Shown here: in pieces, positions 1 to 6,199 of the stretch | Layout: each line of letters starts with the position of its first letter | Position numbering within the stretch: the first letter of the stretch is position 1 | Assembly (NCBI GenBank): GCA_020433785.1 | Contig: JAGRCC010000389.1 | Coordinates: forward strand, 1-8,594 | DNA from: Anaerolineae bacterium | GTDB taxonomy: Bacteria > Chloroflexota > Anaerolineae > 4572-78 > J111 | Length of the DNA stretch: 8,594 bases | Direction of reading: 5' to 3' | Program-made: the position numbers and the translations under genes | The notes under the pieces: generated by a model | What the model was told of the DNA's origin: nothing | What the model saw: only the letters and a program-made list of their open reading frames with translations | The model's database searches: none

Positions 1-186
1 CAGCCAGACCTCGTTGCCGTCCCAATGGGGGCCGATGGTGTTGATCACCATGCGGCGCTCCTGATCATCTTTGGCCACGATGGGCAGCAGGATCCCGACG
101 CCGAAGTCGAACCCTTCCAATATAAAGAAGCCGGTAAACAAAATGGCGATGAGTAAGAACCAGAGGGTATTTAAATCGAAAGGCAT
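1..186 (-). CDS. cydB: Cytochrome bd ubiquinol oxidase subunit II, N-terminal part (cut by window edge)
   Basis: Subunit II of cytochrome bd, the membrane quinol:O2 oxidoreductase that pairs with CydA. Only the first 62 codons are present, read leftwards from the ATG at 186..184, and the frame is open to base 1. The protein begins [20 protein letters not shown], a first membrane helix, followed by LEGFDFGVG (residues 23-31) and [15 protein letters not shown] (48-62), both hallmark CydB blocks. Asp27 and Asp56 align with E. coli CydB Asp29 and Asp58. A GGAGA Shine-Dalgarno (195..199, minus strand) lies 8 nt before the ATG and supports this start. It follows cydA after a 125-base gap, the usual cydAB order. 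The rest of the gene, and any cydX- or cydDC-like genes, lie outside the window. Confidence 0.95.
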   Translation of the reverse strand, partial: MPFDLNTLWFLLIAILFTGFFILEGFDFGVGILLPIVAKDDQERRMVINTIGPHWDGNEVWL

Positions 187-207
187 TATTGTCTTCTCCA
201 GGTGCAT

Positions 208-307
208 CTATTCAGTACACCAGGTGACTGGCACTTATTCAGGGAATTGCATAGTTGTATTCCGCTCAGCATGGTTCGTTAAGCCAAAGTGCCAGTCACC
301 TGAATAG
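208..307. repeat. Inverted repeat (perfect 16-bp arms) between cydA and cydB
   Basis: CAGGTGACTGGCACTT (221..236) is perfectly complementary to AAGTGCCAGTCACCTG (287..302), enclosing 50 bases. The pairing can be extended differently: CTATTCAG (208..215) matches CTGAATAG (300..307), which leaves TACACCAG (216..223) as a bulge, so one arm looks as if it carries a small insertion or duplication. No T-run follows on either strand, so it is not a classic intrinsic terminator. It falls inside the cydAB transcript, after the cydA stop and before the cydB Shine-Dalgarno. It resembles REP/BIME- or MITE-type palindromic elements. No target-site duplication or transposase is visible here. Its mobility is inferred; the palindrome itself is seen directly. 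Confidence 0.8.
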
Positions 308-311
308 TTAT

Positions 312-1736
312 CTAATAAGCCAGCCGTAAATCCGCATCATCTTGCCGGGGACCGTGCGGCTGGGACTGCCGGTCATCTGGGGTGTGGCTGGCGGCGGCGT
401 ATTTCCAGAGCAAGTAGAAGTCGGCCAGGGCCAGCACGCCGTACAACACCGTAAAGCCAATGAGCGTAATCCACAGGTCGGTCACAGTGAGATTGGGCGA
501 CAGCCCCTGTTCGGTGCGCATCAGCCCCTGCACAATCCACGGCTGGCGGCCCATTTCGGTCAGCATCCAGCCGGTGGCATTGGCTATGTAAGGCAGCACT
601 ATGGTGAACGGCAGCAGGAAAAGAAACCAACGCGACTTCTCTAAGAGGCCGCGCCACCATAGCAAAATACCCACCAAAGCAATCAGGCTCATCAGCATAC
701 CAAAGCCGACCATGGCCCGGAAACTCCAGTAGATGAGCCAGATCATCGGCGGGACATAGTCGGCGTCCGGGCCGTAGGTGTTGGCATAGCGTGCCTGGTA
801 TTGGGCGTTGAGATTGTTGATGCCGGGAACCAGGCCGTGAAATGAGTCGTAAGTCAAGAAGCTTAATAAGGACGGGATACGAATGTTGATCAGCGAGGTG
901 CGGGCGGCTTCATTCCCAATCTGAAAGAATGACAGGGCGGCGGGCGACTCAGCTTCCCACAACCCTTCGGCCGCCGCCAATTTCATCGGCTGCTTTTCCA
1001 GCATGAACTGGCCGGATAGGTGGCCTACCCCCATCGTCACCATCACCGCCGCCAAGCTAAATACCAGGCCGATCCGTAGCGAGCGCTTGAACATCACATG
1101 CTCAGCCTCGGTGGTCCGGCGCAGCAGCCGGTAGCCGCTAATGGCGATTACAAAAAAGCCGCCGGTGGTGAAGGCGGCGAAGATGACATGGGGAAATTGC
1201 AGAAAGATATTCGGATTGGTGACAATCGCGCCAAAATCGACCATTTGGGCCCGGCCGTTCACCAACTCGTAGCCGACCGGGTTTTGCATCCAACTGTTGG
1301 CGATTAATATCCATAAACTGGACAGCGTGGTGCCGAGCGCGACCATCCAGATGCACCCAAGATGCAGCAGCTTGGGCAGTCTATCCCAGCCAAATATCCA
1401 CAGGCCGATAAAGGTGCTTTCGACAAAGAAGGCCATCAAGGCTTCGATCGCCAGCGGCGCGCCGAAAATATCACCGACAAAGCGGGAATATTCGGACCAA
1501 CTCATTCCGAACTGAAACTCTTGCACAATGCCGGTGACAACCCCCATGGCGAAGTTGATGAGAAACAGTTTGCCCCAAAACGTTGTCATCTGCTTGTAGC
1601 CCTCATCGCCGGTCCGAAAGTACACGGTTTGCATCACGGCGACGATAAGCGCCAGGCCAATGGTTAGCGGGACAAAGATGTAGTGATAGAGCATCGTGAC
1701 GGCAAATTGTAATCGAGCAAGGTCAATGACATCCAT
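312..1736 (-). CDS. cydA: Cytochrome bd ubiquinol oxidase subunit I (short Q-loop type)
   Basis: Catalytic haem subunit of cytochrome bd, which oxidises quinol and reduces O2 to water in the cytoplasmic membrane with high oxygen affinity. The 474 residues show about nine hydrophobic segments (roughly 11-36, 53-75, 91-117, 126-148, 182-202, 218-240, 333-361, 369-390, 418-446). Key residues match E. coli CydA: His18 (b595 ligand His19), His183 and Met342 (b558 ligands His186 and Met393), Glu98 and Glu106 (Glu99, Glu107), Glu394 in GW..E.GRQPW (Glu445), and quinol-site Lys252/Glu257 in KLAAAE. The Q-loop lacks the C-terminal insertion of E. coli CydA, giving the short-Q-loop class. The ATG at 1736 has an AGGGAGT Shine-Dalgarno at 1744..1750. 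The C-terminus (about 450-474) is a hydrophilic tail. cydB follows on the same strand. Confidence 0.97.
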   Translation of the reverse strand: MDVIDLARLQFAVTMLYHYIFVPLTIGLALIVAVMQTVYFRTGDEGYKQMTTFWGKLFLINFAMGVVTGIVQEFQFGMSWSEYSRFVGDIFGAPLAIEALMAFFVESTFIGLWIFGWDRLPKLLHLGCIWMVALGTTLSSLWILIANSWMQNPVGYELVNGRAQMVDFGAIVTNPNIFLQFPHVIFAAFTTGGFFVIAISGYRLLRRTTEAEHVMFKRSLRIGLVFSLAAVMVTMGVGHLSGQFMLEKQPMKLAAAEGLWEAESPAALSFFQIGNEAARTSLINIRIPSLLSFLTYDSFHGLVPGINNLNAQYQARYANTYGPDADYVPPMIWLIYWSFRAMVGFGMLMSLIALVGILLWWRGLLEKSRWFLFLLPFTIVLPYIANATGWMLTEMGRQPWIVQGLMRTEQGLSPNLTVTDLWITLIGFTVLYGVLALADFYLLWKYAAASHTPDDRQSQPHGPRQDDADLRLAY

Positions 1737-1873
1737 AAGATTTACTCCCTATAAAGTTAGCGGTTATTGGATTTGATAGGTTAGCCCAAGCCGATGACCC
1801 GGGGTTAATGTGATCAAGCTATGGGCCGAGATATTCACGCATTGTTGCTGACGACAGGGAAGATACTCTGGTT

Positions 1874-1901
1874 ATTGTAGTCAAAAATGGCTGATTGTAA
1901 A
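1874..1901 (-). promoter_or_regulatory. Candidate sigma70 promoter for cydAB
   Basis: On the minus strand TTTACA (1896..1901) and TACAAT (1874..1879) are separated by 16 bases, each one mismatch from the TTGACA/TATAAT consensus. Transcription would start near 1867 and give a leader of about 130 nt before the cydA ATG at 1736. This is the best -35/-10 pair I found in that direction. It is a pattern match only. A Crp/Fnr-like half site (ATCAA, 1813..1817) lies downstream, but its second half is poor. Confidence 0.45.
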
Positions 1902-1952
1902 CTGGCTAAGAAGCTCGGGCACTCATTCACAGATTCTCTGATTCTTGATCCC

Positions 1953-1981
1953 TTGACACGCCTACTGTTTTCTTATAGAAT
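1953..1981 (+). promoter_or_regulatory. Strong candidate sigma70 promoter toward the injection-system operon
   Basis: TTGACA (1953..1958), identical to the -35 consensus, is followed after exactly 17 bases by TAGAAT (1976..1981), one mismatch from TATAAT. This is the best plus-strand promoter in the gap. Transcription would start near 1988, leaving about 557 nt before the sheath ATG at 2545. That is long for a simple leader, so this promoter may drive a leader RNA or a separate small RNA as well as, or instead of, the tail operon. Confidence 0.55.
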
Positions 1982-2010
1982 AGGACTTGCTTTATGCTCT
2001 AATCGTCCTA
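1981..2010. promoter_or_regulatory. Operator-like inverted repeat at the predicted start site
   Basis: TAGGAC (1981..1986) and GTCCTA (2005..2010) are perfect 6-bp inverted arms separated by 18 bases. The first arm overlaps the last base of the -10 hexamer, and the predicted transcription start falls between the arms. This placement is typical of repressor operators, but such short arms can arise by chance. In RNA it could instead form a weak hairpin at the 5' end. No regulator gene is present in the window. Confidence 0.3.
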
Positions 2011-2431
2011 ACTAAAAGGTGCCTTTTTACGGCATCGTATGAATCAAATAAGTTACCTGGTGTAACGTTTATCGGCTGTTGACACTGCCTACCCGGGCAG
2101 CCCCCTTTTCATCCGGGCATAATGGATTACACAATAACTAATCCCCTTTCCCCCAGATGTTGCGCCAGATGTTCAAAAGAAATACAACATTAGCCTTTCT
2201 TTCAATTATGGTATCTATTTAGTAGATGCTCAGTAACCGGCGCGTTATTACAAGGCCAAACGGGCCAGTTACCTAATATCTGACTATTTCAAATACCCTC
2301 TACTTCGACGGGATCAATGCAACCGGATGAAAATGACCTGGTTACCCACCTGATTCCAACCCTGCGACTAATTTCTTACTCTGTTTATATTTATTCGGCA
2401 AAACCGATGACCGGCCCCTAAGCGCAATGAT

Positions 2432-2517
2432 GGCCTTGGCTGTCTGCTCGCAGCAGTCTCAAGGTGAGCCAAAGGGCCTGTCATCTCGATAGAGATACCT
2501 AACATTCCGGTCGAATG
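2432..2517 (+). promoter_or_regulatory. Hairpin-prone leader immediately upstream of the sheath gene
   Basis: Three potential hairpins lie in a row before the sheath Shine-Dalgarno (AAGGAG, 2534..2539). The first has outer arms GGCCTTGGCT (2432..2441) and AGCCAAAGGGCC (2467..2478), the second arm with two extra bases, enclosing an inner stem CTGCT-CGC-AGCAG (2444..2456). The second is ATCTC-GATA-GAGAT (2483..2496). The third is CATTC-CGGTC-GAATG (2503..2517). No U-run follows any of them, so they are not obvious terminators. They could stabilise the mRNA or modulate translation of the abundant sheath protein. The pairing is read directly; the role is inference. Confidence 0.35.
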
Positions 2518-2544
2518 CCGGCTAGTCAACCGTAAGGAGTCAAT

Positions 2545-4143
2545 ATGCCGCAGAATTATAACTATCCCGGTATCTACATTGAAGAAATTTCTAGCGGGGT
2601 CCGCACCATCGCCGGCGTTAGCACCTCTGACACAGCGTTTGTGGACTTTTTCAAAAAAGGACCCATCGATGATCCGGTGCGGATCACCTCTTATGGGGAC
2701 TTCGAGCGCGTCTTTGGTGGCCTGGATATCCGCAGCGCCGCCAGCTACGGGATCATGCAGTTCTTTCTGAACGGCGGGGGAGTGGCCTGGGTGGTTCGGG
2801 TCTCTGACCGCAATGGCAGTGGCGCCCCGACCGCGACTTCCGCCACCTTAGCAACCCAACCCACCCCAGGCACACTTGCGATTGATGCCAGTAGTCCCGG
2901 CACCTGGGCCAATAATCGCATCCGGATCACGATGCCATCCGGGGCAAGTTCAGGCCAATTCAACTTGCGCGTTGAGGAAGTGGTGGGCAATGAACCCGTA
3001 AATCCCGGTGATCCAAATCCACTTGTTTTAGCGACCGAAAATTACTTCAACCTGAGCATGACCCCCACAGATTCGCGTTATGCGTTGCCTATTGTCAATA
3101 GCAGTTCTGCTCTCGTCCGATTACGTCACACGAACCCTGCCACAACCACCGTGCCAACTTCTGTTCCTGCCGCCCCCGGTAACCGTTTGGTGAACGGCAG
3201 CGACGGGACTAATGTGCCGGGGTCAACCGGCTGGAACACGACTACCGGGGCCGGGGCGCTGACCGGCTCCTCAGCGGCGAAGACCGGCCTTCACGCGCTG
3301 GATAAAATTACCCCCTTTATCTTTAATATTCTGTGTATTCCGGCCGCGGTCGATTTGGAGACAGCAGACATGCAGACGGTATATAATGAGGCCTTGACGT
3401 ATGCCGAAGGCAAACGAGCCTTTCTCATCATCGATGTTCCCCAGAATACTGCCTACGATGCCATGGATACTTACTTGACCGATCGCGGCTTCCAAAGTAA
3501 CAATGCCGCGATCTATTATCCGCGGGTGATAATCCCTGATGCCTTGCAGGGCAATAACCCGCGCGAGGTGGCTTCAAGCGGGACACTGGCGGGAGTCTAC
3601 GCCCGCACCGACGCGCAGCGCGGGGTATGGAAAGCCCCGGCCGGAACAGAGGCCAACATGCGCAACGCCACCGTCGCCCTGAAGATGAGCGATCCGGAAA
3701 ACGGCGGTTTGAATCCGTTCGGAGTTAATGCCCTGCGCAACTTCCCCATCTACAGCGATGTAGTCTGGGGAGCGCGCACCATCAACGGCGCAGACCAAAA
3801 GGCCAGCGAGTGGAAATACATTCCCGTTCGCCGCACTGCCCTTTACATCGAGGAAAGCTTGTATCAGGGGCTGAAATGGGTTGTCTTTGAGCCGAATGAT
3901 GAGCCGTTATGGGCCCAAATTCGCCTGAACGTGGGTGCATTCATGAACTCTCTCTTTCGTCAGGGCGCATTCCAGGGGAAAACCTCACGCGAAGCCTACT
4001 TTGTCAAGTGTGATCGCGAAACAACCACCCAGAATGATATTGATCGGGGCATTGTTAATATTGTAGTCGGCTTCGCCCCCCTCAAGCCCGTGGAATTTGT
4101 GGTCTTGAAGATTCAACAAATCGCTGGCGAGATTCAGGTTTAA
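2545..4143 (+). CDS. Contractile tail sheath protein (phage tail sheath FI / Afp2-4-like)
   Basis: Forms the contractile outer sheath whose shortening drives the inner tube into a target. The 532 residues begin with the typical N-terminal block: YPGIYIEEISSGVRTIAGVS (7-26), GP..DPVRITSYGDFERVFGGL (39-60) and a FFLNGGGVAWVVRV strand (73-86). The middle (about 90-250) is Ser/Thr/Pro/Gly-rich and corresponds to the variable surface domain of sheath proteins. The conserved C-terminal half holds GVYARTDAQRGVWKAPAG (350-367), WGARTI (408-413), RRTALYIEESL (429-439), KWVVFEPNDEPLW (444-456) and the handshake region to EFVVLKIQQ (517-525). AAGGAG lies 5 nt before the ATG. It is the only sheath gene in the window and the first gene of the operon; afp and pvc clusters carry three sheath genes. 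Confidence 0.95.
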   Translation: MPQNYNYPGIYIEEISSGVRTIAGVSTSDTAFVDFFKKGPIDDPVRITSYGDFERVFGGLDIRSAASYGIMQFFLNGGGVAWVVRVSDRNGSGAPTATSATLATQPTPGTLAIDASSPGTWANNRIRITMPSGASSGQFNLRVEEVVGNEPVNPGDPNPLVLATENYFNLSMTPTDSRYALPIVNSSSALVRLRHTNPATTTVPTSVPAAPGNRLVNGSDGTNVPGSTGWNTTTGAGALTGSSAAKTGLHALDKITPFIFNILCIPAAVDLETADMQTVYNEALTYAEGKRAFLIIDVPQNTAYDAMDTYLTDRGFQSNNAAIYYPRVIIPDALQGNNPREVASSGTLAGVYARTDAQRGVWKAPAGTEANMRNATVALKMSDPENGGLNPFGVNALRNFPIYSDVVWGARTINGADQKASEWKYIPVRRTALYIEESLYQGLKWVVFEPNDEPLWAQIRLNVGAFMNSLFRQGAFQGKTSREAYFVKCDRETTTQNDIDRGIVNIVVGFAPLKPVEFVVLKIQQIAGEIQV

Positions 4144-4160
4144 CATTAACCCTAAGCCGA

Positions 4161-4167
4161 GAAGGAG
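4161..4167 (+). promoter_or_regulatory. Shine-Dalgarno that favours a GTG start for the tube gene
   Basis: GAAGGAG ends 9 nt before GTG 4177..4179, but 15 nt before the in-frame ATG at 4183..4185. The spacing supports the GTG start, giving a protein beginning MAMFEV rather than MFEV. Confidence 0.65.
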
Positions 4168-4176
4168 TAACCCACC

Positions 4177-4692
4177 GTGGCAATGTTTGAAGTGAATGCA
4201 GCACGATTCGATCCGTATAAGAACTTTAAGTTTCGGGTCAAATGGGATGGCCGTTATGTGGCAGGTATTAGTAAGATAAGCGTCCTGAAACGAACCACGG
4301 AAGTCGTGGAACATCGTGAAGGGGGCGACTTGAATTCCATGCGCAAATCGCCGGGCCAAACCAAGTTCGAACCGATCACCCTCGAACGTGGCGTTACGCA
4401 TGACCGCGAGTTCGAGTTATGGGCCGCGAAGGTGTGGCAATATGGCCGCGGCTTTGGAGCGGAACTGAGCCTGAAAGATTTCCGCAAAGATCTTATCATC
4501 GAGCTTTATAATGAAGCGGGCCAGCTTGCTTTGGCTTACAAAGTGTACCGGGCCTGGGTTTCAGAATACTCGGCCTTGCCCGAACTGGATGCTAACGCTA
4601 ACGCCGTTGCCATCCAAAGCCTTGTCCTGCAGAATGAGGGCTGGGAGCGTGACGAGGAAATTCCTGAACCTACCGAGCCGGCAATTACTTAA
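4177..4692 (+). CDS. Inner tail tube protein (T4 gp19 / Afp1-Afp5-like)
   Basis: Builds the hexameric-ring tube inside the sheath. The 171-residue protein has the family's signature run: RFDPYKNFKFRVKWDGRYVA (10-29), LKRTTEVVEHREGGD (37-51), RKSPGQTKFEPITLERGVTH (56-75), a FRKD.IIELYNEAGQ..LAYKVYRAWVSEY stretch and finally LDANANAVAIQSLVLQNEGWERD. Length matches the usual tube size (about 145-175). An acidic, Pro-rich tail (EEIPEPTEPAIT) ends it. The gene lies 33 nt after the sheath stop with its own strong Shine-Dalgarno, consistent with high-copy expression. It uses a GTG start. Many eCIS loci have two or more tube paralogues, one acting as the baseplate-proximal initiator; only this one is in the window. 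Confidence 0.95.
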   Translation: MAMFEVNAARFDPYKNFKFRVKWDGRYVAGISKISVLKRTTEVVEHREGGDLNSMRKSPGQTKFEPITLERGVTHDREFELWAAKVWQYGRGFGAELSLKDFRKDLIIELYNEAGQLALAYKVYRAWVSEYSALPELDANANAVAIQSLVLQNEGWERDEEIPEPTEPAIT

Positions 4693-4715
4693 GCCGAGAT
4701 ATAGTTTAGCTGAAG

Positions 4716-5465
4716 ATGATCAAAGTTGGAAGGATTGTGGCGGCAGAACTGCTAAATGTGTGGGAAGAAGGGGCGGGCGATCCCCCTTACCTCCGGGCGC
4801 TGCGCCTGCTGGCAGCGGCCTTACCCGACCGTACCGCCACTAACCTGGCCGCCTGGAGTCTCGGCCGGCGTGATAGTGCCTTGCTATCATTACGTGAGCA
4901 GCTATTTGGATCGCGACTGAGCGCTGTGGCCGACTGTCCCACTTGTAGCGCGCGCCTGGAATTCGACTTCGACACAGTAGACATCCGGGCCCCTTATGCG
5001 GATGAACACAACGAACCGCTTCCACCCCTTCACAGCCAGGCTGCGGACCACCTCACCTATACCATTCGCTTCCGGCCCTTGACCACCGGTGATCTGATCG
5101 ACGCCGTTGCCGACCCAGGCCGCAGCGCGCTGATCGCCCGCTGCGTGATCGAAGCCTGCCGGGAGGACGAGTCTATCCCTCCGAACGAACTGCCCGCCGA
5201 GGTGCTGGCCGACTGCGCCCGCGCCCTAGCCGCCTGTGATCCCCAAGCCGATGTGCTGATCGCCCTGACCTGCCCTGATTGCGGTCGCCATTGGGAAGCG
5301 CCCTTCGATATTGGGGCGTACCTGTGGCATGAACTTGAAGGCTGGGCCAGGCGTACTTTACGCGAGATCCATGTGCTGGCTTCGGTCTATGGCTGGACCG
5401 AACCTGAAATTTTGGCCTTAAGTGCGGCCCGCCGCCGCATCTATCTTGATATGGTGACTCAATGA
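4716..5465 (+). CDS. Baseplate protein, T4 gp26-like family, with split CxxC/CxxC zinc-ribbon-like motif
   Basis: Likely a low-copy baseplate or hub-assembly component of the injection system. Residues about 14-66 are helical, with a WEEG...YLRALRLLAAA pattern, then LGRRDSALLSLREQLFG (49-65). Two Cys pairs, C74-PT-C77 and C186-PD-C189, could bind one zinc although about 108 residues lie between them. The C-terminal part (LREIHVLASVYGWTEPEILALSAARRRIYLDMV, about 215-247) resembles the end of T4 baseplate gp26-type proteins (PF12322), known from memory rather than from a search. It starts 23 nt after the tube gene. The ATG has only a weak GAAG before it; an in-frame GTG at 4737 lies too close to GGAAGG to be preferred. 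Its stop overlaps the next start as ATGA. Confidence 0.6.
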   Translation: MIKVGRIVAAELLNVWEEGAGDPPYLRALRLLAAALPDRTATNLAAWSLGRRDSALLSLREQLFGSRLSAVADCPTCSARLEFDFDTVDIRAPYADEHNEPLPPLHSQAADHLTYTIRFRPLTTGDLIDAVADPGRSALIARCVIEACREDESIPPNELPAEVLADCARALAACDPQADVLIALTCPDCGRHWEAPFDIGAYLWHELEGWARRTLREIHVLASVYGWTEPEILALSAARRRIYLDMVTQ

Positions 5466-6199
5466 GCGACTTTGTCGATCGCCTTTTGGCGCGAAATAGG
5501 GTAGGCGATGGGAGCAATTCCACCCCGGTCGGTCCGCTTCAGCCGATTCGACCCCGGCCCGTCTCTCGATTTGAGCCGGCCGGTGACGCGAGCTGGACGG
5601 GTAAAGCCGGCGTGCTGGATGAAGCCGGGTCAGCGCTGCCATCATTGTCGCTGCCAACAAGTGCTGCCGATTCATCGCCGATCGCCCCGGCTGCGTCGCT
5701 GCGCCTCTTCCCCGGCGACCCGACCTATCCGGCGCAGGCGACGCTGTCCAGTGCGGAGCCAATTGTCCCCCGTTCGATTTTAGCCGATAGAAACGCCCCT
5801 TTCTCGGCAGCGCCGACCAGGGCAAGGACGGGGGATGAGGCTGGGGAGCCCATTTTCCCATCAAACCCGCCGACCCTCTCAGTTGAAAGCGAGCGGCAGC
5901 CGGAGGCGAATCCTGAACGCCCCGGCGAAGCCGGCCCCACTCCTGTTATGGTGCGTCTGGAAACGGTGACGCCGGTTATAGCGCTGCCGCCGGAACAGCC
6001 CGCCTCCCCGGCGATTGTGGCCAACCGGCCGGCAGAGGCTTCGACTCCGCTGGTTCGCGTGACCATCGGGCGAATCGAGGTTATTGCGCCTGCCCCGGCG
6101 CCCCTGCCTCCACCCGTACCACGGCATAAACCCTCGCCCGTCCGCCCGGTGCGAACTCTGGATGACTACTTGCGTCGTCGTAATGAGGAGCGAAGATGA
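5462..6199 (+). CDS. Pro/Ala-rich low-complexity injection-system protein with motif-like ends
   Basis: I cannot assign a function. The 245 residues are mostly low complexity, rich in Pro, Ala, Ser and Arg, and probably disordered from about 15 to 195. Ordered-looking motifs sit only at the ends: MSDFVDRLLARN (1-12) with RPRPVSRFEPA (30-40), and at the C-terminus LVRVTIGRIEVIAP (197-210), then a Pro-rich spacer and TLDDYLRRRNEERR (232-245). I recall proteins with the same end motifs beside gp26-like and DUF4255 genes in other eCIS clusters, which suggests a flexible connector binding two tail parts. No Shine-Dalgarno is visible. Its ATG overlaps the previous stop (ATGA at 5462..5465), so translation probably depends on coupling. 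The repetitive GC-rich composition produces long shadow ORFs in other frames. Confidence 0.75.
   Translation: MSDFVDRLLARNRVGDGSNSTPVGPLQPIRPRPVSRFEPAGDASWTGKAGVLDEAGSALPSLSLPTSAADSSPIAPAASLRLFPGDPTYPAQATLSSAEPIVPRSILADRNAPFSAAPTRARTGDEAGEPIFPSNPPTLSVESERQPEANPERPGEAGPTPVMVRLETVTPVIALPPEQPASPAIVANRPAEASTPLVRVTIGRIEVIAPAPAPLPPPVPRHKPSPVRPVRTLDDYLRRRNEERR

Larger units (their letters stand above)
1737..2544. other. Divergent intergenic region of about 800 bases
   Basis: No convincing gene is seen between the cydA start and the sheath start. By eye it is richer in A+T than the flanking coding DNA, and all frames break into very short ORFs. It must carry the promoters of both operons; the best candidate in each direction is listed separately. 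It also holds several small palindromes, for example GTTAC-N5-GTAAC (2052..2066) and CTGCC-N6-GGCAG followed by CCCCCTTTT (2085..2109), and a 9-bp direct repeat CCAGATGTT (2153..2161 and 2165..2173). The 2000-2430 stretch shows nothing else I can name. The length is unusual for two compact operons, so a small RNA or a long regulatory leader is possible. Confidence 0.6.

Noticed and set aside
71..307. Plus-strand 78-codon ORF across the cydB start and the inverted repeat
   Set aside because: It is antisense to the conserved CydB N-terminus and to the repeat, with no motif or clear ribosome site.
342..1667. Several plus-strand ORFs of 69-101 codons opposite cydA
   Set aside because: They lie antisense to a strongly conserved membrane protein gene, lack recognisable motifs, and are explained by its codon composition.
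1804..1817. Fnr-like site GTTAA-N4-ATCAA upstream of cydA
   Set aside because: One half matches ATCAA but the other has three mismatches to TTGAT, and it lies downstream of the predicted transcription start.
2014..2028. AAAAGGTGCCTTTTT palindrome as a terminator
   Set aside because: A 5-bp stem made mostly of A-U pairs, with a 4-base loop, is unlikely to stop transcription.
2085..2109. CTGCC-N6-GGCAG followed by CCCCCTTTT as an intrinsic terminator
   Set aside because: The stem is only 5 bp and the tail is interrupted by C residues; too weak to call, although it would matter if the promoter at 1953 makes a short RNA.
2153..2173. Direct repeat CCAGATGTT, two copies 12 bases apart
   Set aside because: Only two copies with no further periodicity; possible regulator iterons but not distinguishable from chance.
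2122..2193. 23-codon ORF containing RCCARC, superficially like a zinc knuckle
   Set aside because: No Shine-Dalgarno and too short; the Cys codons come from the direct repeat CCAGATGTT.
2317..2421. 34-codon ORF (ATG to TAA) in the intergenic region, beginning MQPDENDLV
   Set aside because: Only a weak GGGA precedes it and no recognisable motif is present; ORFs of this length are expected by chance in 800 bases.
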